Source: Oxalobacteraceae bacterium UBA6704
GTDB lineage: Bacteria > Pseudomonadota > Gammaproteobacteria > Burkholderiales > Burkholderiaceae_D
DNA: 28,769 nt
Reading direction: 5' to 3'
Assembly: GCA_002454505.1 (NCBI GenBank)
Contig: DKJA01000098.1
Coordinates: 1-28,769 of the forward strand
This document shows positions 21,057 through 28,769 of this stretch, piece after piece (position 1 is the first letter of the stretch; every line of letters starts with the position of its first letter). The position numbers and the translations under genes are program-made. The notes below the pieces were generated by a model. The model searched no databases and had not been told where the DNA came from. It worked only from the letters and a program-made list of their open reading frames with translations.

Positions 21057-23333
21057 TCAGCGGCGGTATCCCGGATTGACCTGCTGGTAGCCCGGAATGC
21101 TGTTCTTCAGCACCTCCAGCGGATTGCCGATGCCGAATTTCGACAGGCCGTTCAGCTCGAGCTGGAAGAAGATCTGCGTGGAGGTCTTGTTCGACGTCGT
21201 CACGAAGCGCTGCGCGCCCATGCGGAACACCCAGCAGTCGCAGTTGTATTCGAGGCCGATGATGCTCTCCAGGATGCGGTGATCCTGCAGCGAGTAGCTC
21301 ATGCGGCCCACGCCGAACCATTTGTCCGTCAGCGGCCACTGGGTGGAGAAGTCGACGTTCTTGAAGCTGTCGCGCAGGAAGCGGTAGCCCGCATTGAACA
21401 CCTTGCGGGCGCCCGGCTGGTACTGCACGTTCAGGTTCGAGCTGACGACGCGGCTCTCGCCCTGGTTGTACTGCACCGCGCTGTCCACGCCCCACGTTTC
21501 GGAGATCCGGCCGGTACCGGCCAGCAGCAGGTCGGAACGGCCCGTGCTGACGGGCTTCGTGTCGGTCAGCTGCACGCGCTGGTCGTTGAAGTAGAAGCGC
21601 TGGCCGAACGCCAGGCGCAGCCGCTCGGCGCCGGATTCCTCGAGGAAGCGCGACACCACGGCGGCCGTCACCTGGTTTGCGTCGCCGATGCGGTCCGAAC
21701 CCACGAAGCGGTTCTCGGAGAACAGCTGCGAGAAGTTGAACGTGGATTCGGCCGTATCGAACACCGGCACGTCGCTCTGGTCGCGGTATGGCGTGTACAC
21801 GTAGAACAGGCGCGGTTCCAGCGTCTGCGTCACGGCGCGGCCGAACAGCTTCGTGCTGCGCTCGAACTCCAGGCCCGAATCGAGCGAGAAGGTGGGGATC
21901 GCCTTCGTGACGGAGCGGCTGTCCTCGTCGTTGAACTTGTCCAGCTGGTAGGTGCTGGCGTTCAGCATCAGCTTCGGCGTGATGAAGTAGCTGGGGCTGA
22001 TGATGGGGAAGCTGACCTGCGGCTGCACCACCATGCGGGCGCCGTTGATCTTCGAATCGCTCTGGCACAGTGCCGGATCGCCGGACGAGCCGCCCGGGCA
22101 GATCAGGTCCGTGTTGTAGCGGAACTTGGTCAGTTCGCTGTCCACCTGCCAGTCGAAGCCGCCCACGTCGTAGCGCGCGGCGTGGAAGTTGATCGCCGGC
22201 AGACGGTCGTACGGGCGCGCGGTGATCGTGTTCGTATCCGGATCCTGCAGTACCTGGTACTTCTGCACGCGGGCCGTCAGGCTCCAGTACTCGCCCCGGT
22301 AATCGGTGCGCAGCTCGCGCAGCAGCTGGCGTTCGGCCGAACCGGCGACGGTGCTGGAGAAGTCGTTCGGGTAGTTGTCGTCCGATGCCTTGCGCACGTT
22401 CCAGCCGTACGACCAGTCCTTGGCCAGCGCCTGCGAGTGCGTGGAATTGATCTGCCAGCGGTCGCGGCCTGCCTCCTTGTCGTTCGGCAGGTACTCGATC
22501 AGCGTGCGGCCCTCGTAGGTGCCGGCATCCGTCTCGCCCATGTAGCGGCCGACGGCGCCCATCTGCAGCCCGCGGCGCGAGATGTAGTGGGGGATCAGCG
22601 TCAGGTCGCGGTTCGGCGCGATGTTGAAGTAGTACGGCACTGTCAGTTCGGCCGAGCCGCGCGACGAGTAGCCCGGCACGACGGGCAGCCAGCCGGAGCG
22701 GCGCGCGCCGGACAGCGAGAACGACATCGCCGGCGTGCCGATCAGCGGCACGTCCTTGAAATAGACGATGGTGGCGCCGCCGGTGCCCACGTCGCGGCCC
22801 TGGTCCAGGTCCAGCGTGCTCGATTTCAGGTACCAGTCCGGATTCGGGCCCTGGCAGGTGCTGTAGGTGCCGTCGATGACGCGCGCCGTGTCCTCGCTGA
22901 GGAAGTCGATGCGTTTCGCCTTGCCCTGCGCGTTATTCAGTTCCAGCTTGTACGTGGGATTCTGCGCGAAGCCGATGCCGGTTTCCGTGTTGATCTTGAG
23001 CTCGTCGGCCGTGTAGTAGTCGCCGAAGCGCCAGATGCGCACGTTGTCGTTTGCTTCCAGTTCCGATTCCACCTGGCGGTAGCAGGCCGCGTCGGCGGTG
23101 ACGCGCATCTTGTCCTGCACCACCTCCACGTCGCGCTTGAGGATCACCTCGCGCTCGGGGCGGCCGCTGATTTCCTCGGCACGGATGGTCACCGGGGCAT
23201 CGGGATCTTCGGCACGCGGCGCCACCTTGCCGGCGGCCGGATGGGACTGCGCATGGACGGAACTCGCCGATGCGGCGATCAGCGCTGTGATGGCGTACGC
23301 CCAGCGTTTCTTGAAAGGGGGGGCCAGGCTCAT
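21057..23333 (-). CDS. lptD: LPS-assembly outer-membrane protein LptD
   Basis: The 26-strand beta-barrel which, plugged by LptE, inserts lipopolysaccharide into the outer leaflet. The 758-residue precursor has a signal peptide (about 1-28, ending VHAQ), an N-terminal LptA-like beta-jellyroll with VTIRAEEISGRPEREVILKRDVEV near 48, and the barrel from roughly residue 200, with SGARRSGWLPVVPGY typical of the family. Cysteines needed for the interdomain disulfides are present: Cys in ADAACYRQ and YSTCQGPN in the N-terminal part and a C-x-C pair (YNCDCWVF) near the C-terminus, where E. coli has two adjacent cysteines. Two more (DLICPGG, ALCQSD) lie in a barrel loop. It is the first gene of lptD-surA-pdxA-rsmA. 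The ribosome site before ATG 23333 is weak. Confidence 0.96.
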   Translation of the reverse strand: MSLAPPFKKRWAYAITALIAASASSVHAQSHPAAGKVAPRAEDPDAPVTIRAEEISGRPEREVILKRDVEVVQDKMRVTADAACYRQVESELEANDNVRIWRFGDYYTADELKINTETGIGFAQNPTYKLELNNAQGKAKRIDFLSEDTARVIDGTYSTCQGPNPDWYLKSSTLDLDQGRDVGTGGATIVYFKDVPLIGTPAMSFSLSGARRSGWLPVVPGYSSRGSAELTVPYYFNIAPNRDLTLIPHYISRRGLQMGAVGRYMGETDAGTYEGRTLIEYLPNDKEAGRDRWQINSTHSQALAKDWSYGWNVRKASDDNYPNDFSSTVAGSAERQLLRELRTDYRGEYWSLTARVQKYQVLQDPDTNTITARPYDRLPAINFHAARYDVGGFDWQVDSELTKFRYNTDLICPGGSSGDPALCQSDSKINGARMVVQPQVSFPIISPSYFITPKLMLNASTYQLDKFNDEDSRSVTKAIPTFSLDSGLEFERSTKLFGRAVTQTLEPRLFYVYTPYRDQSDVPVFDTAESTFNFSQLFSENRFVGSDRIGDANQVTAAVVSRFLEESGAERLRLAFGQRFYFNDQRVQLTDTKPVSTGRSDLLLAGTGRISETWGVDSAVQYNQGESRVVSSNLNVQYQPGARKVFNAGYRFLRDSFKNVDFSTQWPLTDKWFGVGRMSYSLQDHRILESIIGLEYNCDCWVFRMGAQRFVTTSNKTSTQIFFQLELNGLSKFGIGNPLEVLKNSIPGYQQVNPGYRR

Positions 23334-23378
23334 GAAAAGAACGTCACGCGTAGCACCATAAAGGCGATTTTTTGAATT

Positions 23379-23401
23379 GAATCCCTTATTATATGGGATT
23401 C
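23379..23401. promoter_or_regulatory. AT-rich palindrome between divergent lptD and amgK
   Basis: Inverted repeat GAATCCC/GGGATTC around a 9-base AT-rich loop. The loop contains TATAAT on the minus strand and TATTAT on the plus strand, so it may supply -10 elements for both divergent operons or bind a regulator. A correctly spaced -35 is not visible for either direction. Confidence 0.4.
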
Positions 23402-23435
23402 CTCTGTCAACAACCGGATTGCTCAGGCTGTATTC

Positions 23436-24503
23436 ATGTCTTCATTGTCTAATTTACCACCTCCCGGCAGTACCGCGCCCGCCGCGGACTCCCGCCTGAG
23501 TCTCCTGAAAACCTGGCTGCAAGGCCTCGATATCGTGGACGTCGCCTCGGCGCGGCCCGCCTCGGCCGACGCCAGCTTCCGCCGCTATTTCCGCTTCGAC
23601 GTGCTGCCCGCCGCCCAGGCCCGCTACGGTGCCACGCTGGTGGCCATGGATGCGCCGCCCGAGCGGGAGAATACCCCGGCCTTCGTCAAGGTGGACGCAC
23701 TGCTGGCCGAAGCGGGCGTTTCGGTGCCGGCGATTCATGCGCAGGACCTGGCGCAGGGCTTCCTGCTGCTGTCCGACCTGGGCACCACCACCTACCTGCA
23801 GGCGCTGAACCCGGACAATGCCAGCGCGCTGTATGCGCAGGCGCTGTCCGCGCTGGTCAAGATCCAGCAGCGCAGCGAACCGGGCGTGCTGCCCGAGTTC
23901 GACCGCGCCTTCATGCTGCGCGAACTGAACATCTTCCCCGAGTGGTACATCGGCCACCACCTGAAGACGGAGCTGACCGAGGCGCAGGGCGCCGAACTGC
24001 AGAAGGTGTTCGACCACATCGTCGCCGTCTGCCTGGCGCAGCCGCAGGTGTTCATGCACCGCGACTTCCACTCGCGGAACCTGATGTGGATGGACGAGAA
24101 CAACCCGGGCATCCTCGACTTCCAGGACGCCGTGTACGGCCCGATCACGTACGACGCGGCCTCGCTGCTGCGCGACGCCTACGTGTCGTGGGACGAGGAA
24201 CTGGTGCTGGACTGGGTGATCCGCTACTGGCAGCATGCGCGCGAAGCGGGCCTGCCGGTGCACCGGAACTTCGACAACTTCTACAAGGACTTCGAATACA
24301 TGGCGCTGCAGCGCCACCTGAAGATCCTCGGCATCTTCTGCCGCCTGAACTACCGCGACGGCAAGAGCCTGTACCTGGGCGACCTGCCGACGGTGATGGA
24401 ATACGTGCGCACCACGGCGAACCGCTACCGCGAACTGAAGCCGCTGATCAAGCTGCTCGATGCGCTGGAACAGCGCCAGCCCGACGTCCGCTACACTTTC
24501 TGA
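23436..24503 (+). CDS. amgK: N-acetylmuramate/N-acetylglucosamine anomeric kinase AmgK
   Basis: Phosphorylates recycled MurNAc (and GlcNAc) at C1, the first step of the MurNAc salvage route that bypasses de novo UDP-MurNAc synthesis. The 355-residue protein has the aminoglycoside-phosphotransferase fold: ASFRRYFRF near 46, the Brenner motif FMHRDFHSRN with catalytic Asp210, and the metal-binding GILDFQDAVYGP with Asp228. The context is decisive: the uridylyltransferase MurU follows 7 bases later and lptD lies divergently upstream, the arrangement known for Pseudomonas amgK-murU. The same pathway gives intrinsic fosfomycin tolerance in those bacteria. Confidence 0.92.
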   Translation: MSSLSNLPPPGSTAPAADSRLSLLKTWLQGLDIVDVASARPASADASFRRYFRFDVLPAAQARYGATLVAMDAPPERENTPAFVKVDALLAEAGVSVPAIHAQDLAQGFLLLSDLGTTTYLQALNPDNASALYAQALSALVKIQQRSEPGVLPEFDRAFMLRELNIFPEWYIGHHLKTELTEAQGAELQKVFDHIVAVCLAQPQVFMHRDFHSRNLMWMDENNPGILDFQDAVYGPITYDAASLLRDAYVSWDEELVLDWVIRYWQHAREAGLPVHRNFDNFYKDFEYMALQRHLKILGIFCRLNYRDGKSLYLGDLPTVMEYVRTTANRYRELKPLIKLLDALEQRQPDVRYTF

Positions 24504-24510
24504 GGATCCG

Positions 24511-25227
24511 ATGAAAGCCATGATCTTCGCCGCCGGCCGCGGCGCGCGCATGCGTCCATTGACGGACACCTGCCCGAAACCCCTGCTGAAAGTGCGGGGC
24601 AGGCCGCTGATCGAGTGGCATGTGCTGAACCTGGTCAGGGCCGGCATCACCGAGATCGTCATCAACCACGCCCACCTGGGCGCGATGATCGAAGAGCACC
24701 TGGGCGACGGCAGCCGCTTCGGCGCCACGATTCAATATTCCGCAGAGGCGGAAGCGCTGGAAACGGCGGGCGGCATCGCCAATGCCCGTCACCTGTTGGG
24801 CGAGGCGCCTTTCCTGGCCATTTCCGGCGACATCTGGTGCCCCCACTTCGATTTCAGCGAAGTGACGGACGTGCTGCACGATCACGACATCCGCGGCAAC
24901 GCCTACACGCCGGAGCAGCGCGACATCGCCTGGATCTGGCTCGTCAAGAACCCGTGGTTCCACCCGAAGGGCGACTTCGGCCTGAACCTGTACACGGTCA
25001 CCAATGACGGCGCGCCGACCTACACCTTCGGGAACATCGGCGTGTACCGCATGGCGATGTTCGACGGAATCGCGGCCGGCCAGCACGCCGGCCTGGGCAA
25101 CCTGCTGCGCGAATACGCGGCCAGGGGCCTGGTGGGCGGCGAAGTCTACGAAGGCGACTGGGACAACGTCGGCACGCCGGACCAGCTGGACCAGCTGAAC
25201 GCCAACTTTGGCGCAAAACAGGCATGA
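24511..25227 (+). CDS. murU: N-acetylmuramate alpha-1-phosphate uridylyltransferase MurU
   Basis: Converts MurNAc-1-phosphate and UTP into UDP-MurNAc, the step after AmgK. The 238-residue nucleotidyltransferase begins MKAMIFAAGRGARMRPLTD with the GxGxRM/RPLT nucleotide loop, followed by PKPLLKVRGRPLIEWH, ETAGGIANA near 88 and the metal-binding ISGDIWC near 108; DNVGTPDQL near the end also fits. ATG 24511 is chosen since GAGGAT precedes it and the family N-terminus follows at once. It overlaps the pepP start by 4 bases (25224-25227). Glucose-1-phosphate thymidylyltransferases are relatives, but size and neighbour favour MurU. Confidence 0.92.
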   Translation: MKAMIFAAGRGARMRPLTDTCPKPLLKVRGRPLIEWHVLNLVRAGITEIVINHAHLGAMIEEHLGDGSRFGATIQYSAEAEALETAGGIANARHLLGEAPFLAISGDIWCPHFDFSEVTDVLHDHDIRGNAYTPEQRDIAWIWLVKNPWFHPKGDFGLNLYTVTNDGAPTYTFGNIGVYRMAMFDGIAAGQHAGLGNLLREYAARGLVGGEVYEGDWDNVGTPDQLDQLNANFGAKQA

Positions 25228-26558
25228 CGGTCCACGCCACGCGCCGCGCCGCCCTGCTTGCGCAGATGGAGCCGGGCAGCGTGGCCGTGCTGGCAACGAG
25301 CCCGGAAGTGCTGCGCAACGGCGACAGCGAATATCCCTACCGTCACGACAGCAGCTTTTATTACCTGACCGGCTTTGCCGAGCCGGAAGCGGTGCTGGTG
25401 CTTGTCGCGCCGCGCGGCGGCGGCAAGGGGCAGGCGATCCTGTTCTGCCGCGAGAAGAACGCCGAACGGGAAACGTGGGAAGGCGTGCGTTACGGCCCCG
25501 ACGCGGCCCGCCTGGAATTCGGCTTCGATGCCGCCTTCCCGGTTGGCACGCTGGACGACGCGCTGCCGGACCTGCTGGCCGACGCGCCGGCGCTGTACTG
25601 CCGGCTGGCGCGCGACGAGCGCTTCGATGCGCAGCTGCGCGGCTGGCTGAATGCCGTGCGGACCAAGGCGCGCAGCGGCATCGCGGCGCCGCCGGCCTTG
25701 CGCGACATCGCGGTCATCGTCGATGAAATGCGCGTCGTCAAAGATGCGCACGAACAGGCCATCATGCTGCGTGCCGGCGAGATCGCCGGCGCGGCGCATC
25801 TGCGCGCGATGCGGGCCGCCCGGCCCGGCATGTTCGAATACGAGCTGGAAGCGGAACTGCTGTACGAGTTCCGCCGCAACGGCGCACAGTTCCCCGCCTA
25901 CACGCCGATCGTCGCCTCGGGCGCGAACGCCTGCATCCTCCATTACAACAGCAACGCCCGCCGCACCCGGGACGGCGACCTGGTGCTGATCGATGCCGGC
26001 TGCGAGCTGGATGGCTACGCGTCGGACATCACCCGCACGTGGCCCGTCAACGGCCGCTTCACGGCGCCGCAGCGCACCTTGTACGAGCTGGTGCTGGCCG
26101 CGCAGCAGGCGGCGTTCGATGCCATCCTGCCCGGCCGCACCTTCCACTCGGTGCACGACGCGGCCGTCCGCGTGCTGGCGCAGGGCATGCTCGATACGGG
26201 ACTGCTGGATGCGCACAGCCACGGCACGGTGGACGACGTCATCGCGAACAAGGCGTATGCAGCGTTCTACATGCACGGCACCAGTCACTGGCTGGGCATG
26301 GACGTGCACGACGCGGGCGTCTACCGCGATACGGCGCATCCCGACAAGCCGTCGCGCGCGCTGCGCGAAGGCATGGTGCTGACGGTGGAGCCGGGCATCT
26401 ACGTGCAACCGGCACCGGGCGTGCCGGAAGCGTTCTGGCATATCGGCATCCGCATCGAGGACGATGTGGTGGTTGGCGCAGCCGGCCCGCGGGTGCTGAC
26501 GGATGCGGCGCCGAAGTCGGTGGCCGCGATCGAAAGCCTGATGGCGGAGGGAAGATGA
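25224..26558 (+). CDS. pepP: Xaa-Pro aminopeptidase (aminopeptidase P)
   Basis: A cytoplasmic dinuclear-metal (Mn) peptidase that removes N-terminal residues preceding proline. The 444-residue protein has the N-terminal AMP_N domain (RHDSSFYYLTGFAEPEAVLVL near 34) and a C-terminal creatinase/M24 fold. Metal ligands are all visible: Asp257 and Asp268 (DAGCELDGYASDITR), His355 (HGTSHWLGMDVH), Glu389 (VEPGIYV) and Glu412 (IRIEDDV), matching the E. coli set. Starts and stops overlap those of murU and ubiH by 4 bases each, implying coupled translation; pepP-ubiH adjacency is also seen in E. coli. Confidence 0.96.
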   Translation: MTVHATRRAALLAQMEPGSVAVLATSPEVLRNGDSEYPYRHDSSFYYLTGFAEPEAVLVLVAPRGGGKGQAILFCREKNAERETWEGVRYGPDAARLEFGFDAAFPVGTLDDALPDLLADAPALYCRLARDERFDAQLRGWLNAVRTKARSGIAAPPALRDIAVIVDEMRVVKDAHEQAIMLRAGEIAGAAHLRAMRAARPGMFEYELEAELLYEFRRNGAQFPAYTPIVASGANACILHYNSNARRTRDGDLVLIDAGCELDGYASDITRTWPVNGRFTAPQRTLYELVLAAQQAAFDAILPGRTFHSVHDAAVRVLAQGMLDTGLLDAHSHGTVDDVIANKAYAAFYMHGTSHWLGMDVHDAGVYRDTAHPDKPSRALREGMVLTVEPGIYVQPAPGVPEAFWHIGIRIEDDVVVGAAGPRVLTDAAPKSVAAIESLMAEGR

Positions 26559-27694
26559 ACAACACACAGTCGAACAACTACGATGTCGCCATCTGCGGCG
26601 CCGGCCCGGCCGGCATGGCGCTGGCGGCGCTGCTGGTGCAGCGGGGTGCCGCGCCGGAGCGCGTCGTGCTGATCGACGCGAAAACGCTGGATGCGGCCGG
26701 CAACGATCCGCGCACGCTGGCGCTGTCGTGGGGCAGCCGCCAGATCCTCGAGCAGGTGGGCGCCTGGCCCGTGCCGGCCACGCCGATCCACGAGATCCAC
26801 GTGTCCCGCAAGGGCCAGTTCGGCCGCAGCATGATCACGCGCGACGAGCAACGCGTGCCGGCGCTGGGCTACGTCACCCGCTACGGCGACATCGTGACGG
26901 TGCTGGGCGCGCTGTGCGAACGCCTCGGCATCGCCACGCTGCGGCCGGCCCGCGTGACCGGCATCGACGAGACGCCGGACGAAGTGCGGCTGGCGCTGGC
27001 CGACGGCCGCGCGGTCACCGCGGCGGTTGCCGTGCAGGCCGAGGGCGGCCTGTTCGGCGAGCAGGCGGACAAGGCGAAAACCCGCGATTACGGCCAGACG
27101 GCGATCATCGCCCAGGTGCACACCAGCGCGCCGGTGGCCCACCGCGCCTACGAACGCTTCACCAGCGAAGGCCCGCTGGCGCTGCTGCCGCAGGACGACG
27201 GCTATTCGCTGGTGTGGTGCGTGCGGCCGGAGAATGCGCCGGCCTTGCTGGCGCTGTCGGACAACGAATTTCTTGCCCGGCTGGGCGACACCTTCGGCGG
27301 CCGGCTGGGCCGGTTCACCGCGGCGACGCGCCGCCTGGCCTTCCCGCTGGGCCTGAATGCCGGCATGGCCGGCAGCGCCCGCACGGCCGCCATCGGCAAC
27401 GCGGCGCAGACGCTGCACCCGGTGGCCGGCCAGGGCCTGAACCTGGGCCTGCGCGACGCCACCGTGCTGGCGCGCCTGCTGGCCCGCGGCGCCACGCCTG
27501 CCACGCTGGCCGAGTACGCGGCGCTGCGCCGCCAGGACCGCGACCTGACCGTGCGCCTGACCGACACGATGGCCCGCGTGTTCGCCAACGAATCGCCACT
27601 GCAGGCGGTGCTGGGGCTGTCGCTGGCCGCCATCGACATGGCCGGCCCGGCACGGGGCGTGCTGGCGGAGCTGATGATGTATGGGCGGCGGTAG
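26555..27694 (+). CDS. ubiH: FAD-dependent ubiquinone-biosynthesis hydroxylase, UbiH type
   Basis: A class A flavoprotein monooxygenase of the UbiH/UbiF/VisC family that hydroxylates the ubiquinone ring. The 379-residue protein has the Rossmann FAD motif YDVAICGAGPAGMALA at about 9-24, the mid-sequence GYVTRYGDIV segment, and the second FAD motif GNAAQTLHPVAGQGLNLGLRDA near 286-307, characteristic of this family. ATG 26555 overlaps the pepP stop (ATGA) and GGAGGGAAG precedes it. The UbiH assignment, rather than UbiI or UbiF, rests on the pepP neighbour; sequence alone does not settle which ring position it attacks. It is the last gene of amgK-murU-pepP-ubiH. Confidence 0.87.
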   Translation: MNNTQSNNYDVAICGAGPAGMALAALLVQRGAAPERVVLIDAKTLDAAGNDPRTLALSWGSRQILEQVGAWPVPATPIHEIHVSRKGQFGRSMITRDEQRVPALGYVTRYGDIVTVLGALCERLGIATLRPARVTGIDETPDEVRLALADGRAVTAAVAVQAEGGLFGEQADKAKTRDYGQTAIIAQVHTSAPVAHRAYERFTSEGPLALLPQDDGYSLVWCVRPENAPALLALSDNEFLARLGDTFGGRLGRFTAATRRLAFPLGLNAGMAGSARTAAIGNAAQTLHPVAGQGLNLGLRDATVLARLLARGATPATLAEYAALRRQDRDLTVRLTDTMARVFANESPLQAVLGLSLAAIDMAGPARGVLAELMMYGRR

Positions 27695-27700
27695 ATAAGT

Positions 27701-27733
27701 GGGGACTGTCCCCGCAGGGGCCTGTCCCCGGGG
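27701..27733 (+). repeat. GC-rich self-complementary repeat after ubiH
   Basis: GGGGACTGTCCCC (27701-27713) is a 6-bp-arm palindrome, followed after three bases by GGGGCCTGTCCCC and another GGGG. Several alternative hairpins are possible. It lies 6 bases after the ubiH stop without a T-run, so it may act as a transcript end or 3' stabiliser. The CTGTC centre resembles the core of the 17684 terminator. Confidence 0.6.
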
Positions 27734-27814
27734 TTGTTGTTGGCTTTGCTTGAACGCACGCAGACATGCCGCCGCGGGGGCAGCCGTGCCGCCGCCCCGA
27801 ACGGCCAAGAAAAA

Positions 27815-28769
27815 GGCTCTGTCACCCGACGTTGTTGAATGATTTGTGAAGGGGCTGCGCTGGTGATCAATGAAGCGATGCAGCCGGTTGCGGCACGATC
27901 GCCGCCAGCAGGAACTGCTCCGGCGTCCTGATGCTGTGTGTATCGAGCGCGCGGCGCCAGCCGAGATAATTCGGCAAGTACCGGCTGGCCACACCGCGGA
28001 AGCGCGCCAGCCAGCCCTTGAAGCGGCTGTGATAGCCGTTTACATTTTGCAAGTGATACGGGCCGTCGCTACGCACGCCGGCCCGCTGATTGAGCGGCTT
28101 GTGGGCAATACCGGCATCCCGGGTGAACCTCCGGTACGCCATGGCGCCATCGGTGACCAGCACGGCGTCCCGCGCCAGCACGGGACGCAGGCAGCGGCCG
28201 GCCTGATACACCGACACCGGCCCGCGGCCCGTGACCCAGTCCAGCGTATTGCCGGCACGATCACGGGCCACGAGGATGCAGTCGTGCTGCTTCGTGATGC
28301 CGCGCGTGTCGGCGACGCCGCCCCGGTGGCGCGCCGGCCGGGTCAAGTTGCGCGAGCCTTTCTGCGATTCGAGCAGATACGTCTCGTCCGCCTCGACGAT
28401 GCCCTGCACCTGCGCTGGCCGCTTCCGCTGCGCGCCGGCGAGAAAGCGGTGCCGCCACCGAAAACTCGTGTTGCGGTGGATCGCCACCGTCTCGGCTGCC
28501 TTGCGGACGGTCTGCGAATCGAGCATGCATGCGAGGTACGGCAGCCATCTGCCGCGCAGCCGCAGATGGGCCAGCGGGGTATTGGTCAGCGCATTGTAGG
28601 TGCGGCGGCATTCACGGCAGCGGTAGCGCTGCAGCCCTGACGCGTAGCCATGCCGGTAAATGCACGTGCCGTGACAGTGCGGGCAGCCGGGATGGTCGCG
28701 GCCATGCTGCTCGATCGTATCCAGGCACAGGCTGTGTGCTGCGAAGGCTGCGGCCAGGTCGCGCACCGT
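27815..28769 (-). mobile_element. IS1595-family insertion sequence, cut by the window edge
   Basis: A transposase gene on the minus strand fills the right end of the window. The likely outer end of the element is GGCTCTGTCACCCGACG, beginning near 27815, 52 bases after the transposase stop codon; coding constraint of neighbours ends before it. The other end and the target duplication lie outside the window, so the left boundary is an estimate. Confidence 0.65.
27867..28769 (-). CDS. IS1595-family transposase (5' end possibly outside window)
   Basis: About 300 residues in view. An N-terminal zinc ribbon is formed by CPHC (28-31) and CREC (50-53), followed by a helix-turn-helix-like region (TVRKAAETVAIHRNTSFRWRHRFL near 86-109). 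The ISXO2-like catalytic domain shows Asp127 in VEADETY, Asp206 in VTDGAMAY, and Asn243/Lys250 in NVNGYHSRFKGW, agreeing with the DDNK-type site described for this family. A GTG at 28766 could be the start, but the frame is still open at the window edge, so the true start may lie beyond. No frameshift or stop interrupts it, so the copy may be active. Confidence 0.88.
   Translation of the reverse strand, partial: TVRDLAAAFAAHSLCLDTIEQHGRDHPGCPHCHGTCIYRHGYASGLQRYRCRECRRTYNALTNTPLAHLRLRGRWLPYLACMLDSQTVRKAAETVAIHRNTSFRWRHRFLAGAQRKRPAQVQGIVEADETYLLESQKGSRNLTRPARHRGGVADTRGITKQHDCILVARDRAGNTLDWVTGRGPVSVYQAGRCLRPVLARDAVLVTDGAMAYRRFTRDAGIAHKPLNQRAGVRSDGPYHLQNVNGYHSRFKGWLARFRGVASRYLPNYLGWRRALDTHSIRTPEQFLLAAIVPQPAASLH

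Noticed and set aside
21279..23375. Long plus-strand open frame (698 codons) across lptD
   Set aside because: Shadow of lptD with biased Arg/Ala/Val composition; no ribosome site or recognisable domain.
23388..23410. Consensus promoter for lptD (TTGACA and TATAAT on the minus strand)
   Set aside because: Both hexamers are perfect but only 11 bases apart, too close for a sigma-70 promoter; kept only as a palindrome of unclear role.
1..28769. tRNA or rRNA genes
   Set aside because: No cloverleaf-like or conserved rRNA segment was noticed by eye; a dedicated tRNA scan was not possible.

Overview
The window is high-GC bacterial DNA with dense, mostly short-spaced operons. The gene content (LptD-SurA-PdxA-RsmA next to AmgK-MurU, PepP-UbiH, NudJ-MnmA, a split-subunit PntA, a Fiu-type receptor) and the many short GTGTCCA...TGGACAC hairpin repeats suggest a betaproteobacterium, probably Oxalobacteraceae (Massilia/Duganella-like). 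This placement comes from recognising protein families and gene order; no database search was made.

Layout. Positions 2-346 hold the 3' end of an unidentified gene, converging on a catecholate-siderophore receptor (fiu, minus strand) with its own terminator and an upstream Fur box. Then come two copies of a 54-nt hairpin repeat inside a tandem duplication, a glutathione S-transferase, an Xni-like 5'-3' exonuclease and a stand-alone receiver protein that seems to lack the phosphoacceptor Asp. On the minus strand, nudJ-mnmA form a pair. Positions 6793-9677 encode the three-subunit proton-translocating transhydrogenase pntAA-pntAB-pntB. A 468-base gap after it holds four more hairpin repeats.

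Positions 10146-17668 are a beta-glucan/beta-glucoside utilisation locus: a LacI-family regulator, a secreted GH5 glucanase, a cytoplasmic GH1 beta-glucosidase, an exported GH3 beta-glucosidase with an extra C-terminal domain, and an FHS-type sugar transporter. Two matching palindromes, one before the regulator and one inside the -35/-10 spacer before the GH5 gene, give a simple model of autoregulation and substrate-induced expression. A shared bidirectional terminator separates this locus from the convergent minus-strand operon lptD-surA-pdxA-rsmA (outer-membrane biogenesis, vitamin B6, 16S rRNA methylation).

Divergently from lptD runs amgK-murU-pepP-ubiH, with 4-bp overlaps or a 7-bp gap: peptidoglycan MurNAc recycling, aminopeptidase P and ubiquinone biosynthesis. 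The right edge is an IS1595-family insertion sequence cut by the window end.

The least explained feature is the hairpin repeat family (2757-2918, 9693-9974, with related cores in the 17684 terminator and perhaps at 27701). The copies share 12-bp terminal inverted repeats, but the core appears in both orientations. No transposase that could mobilise them is encoded here.
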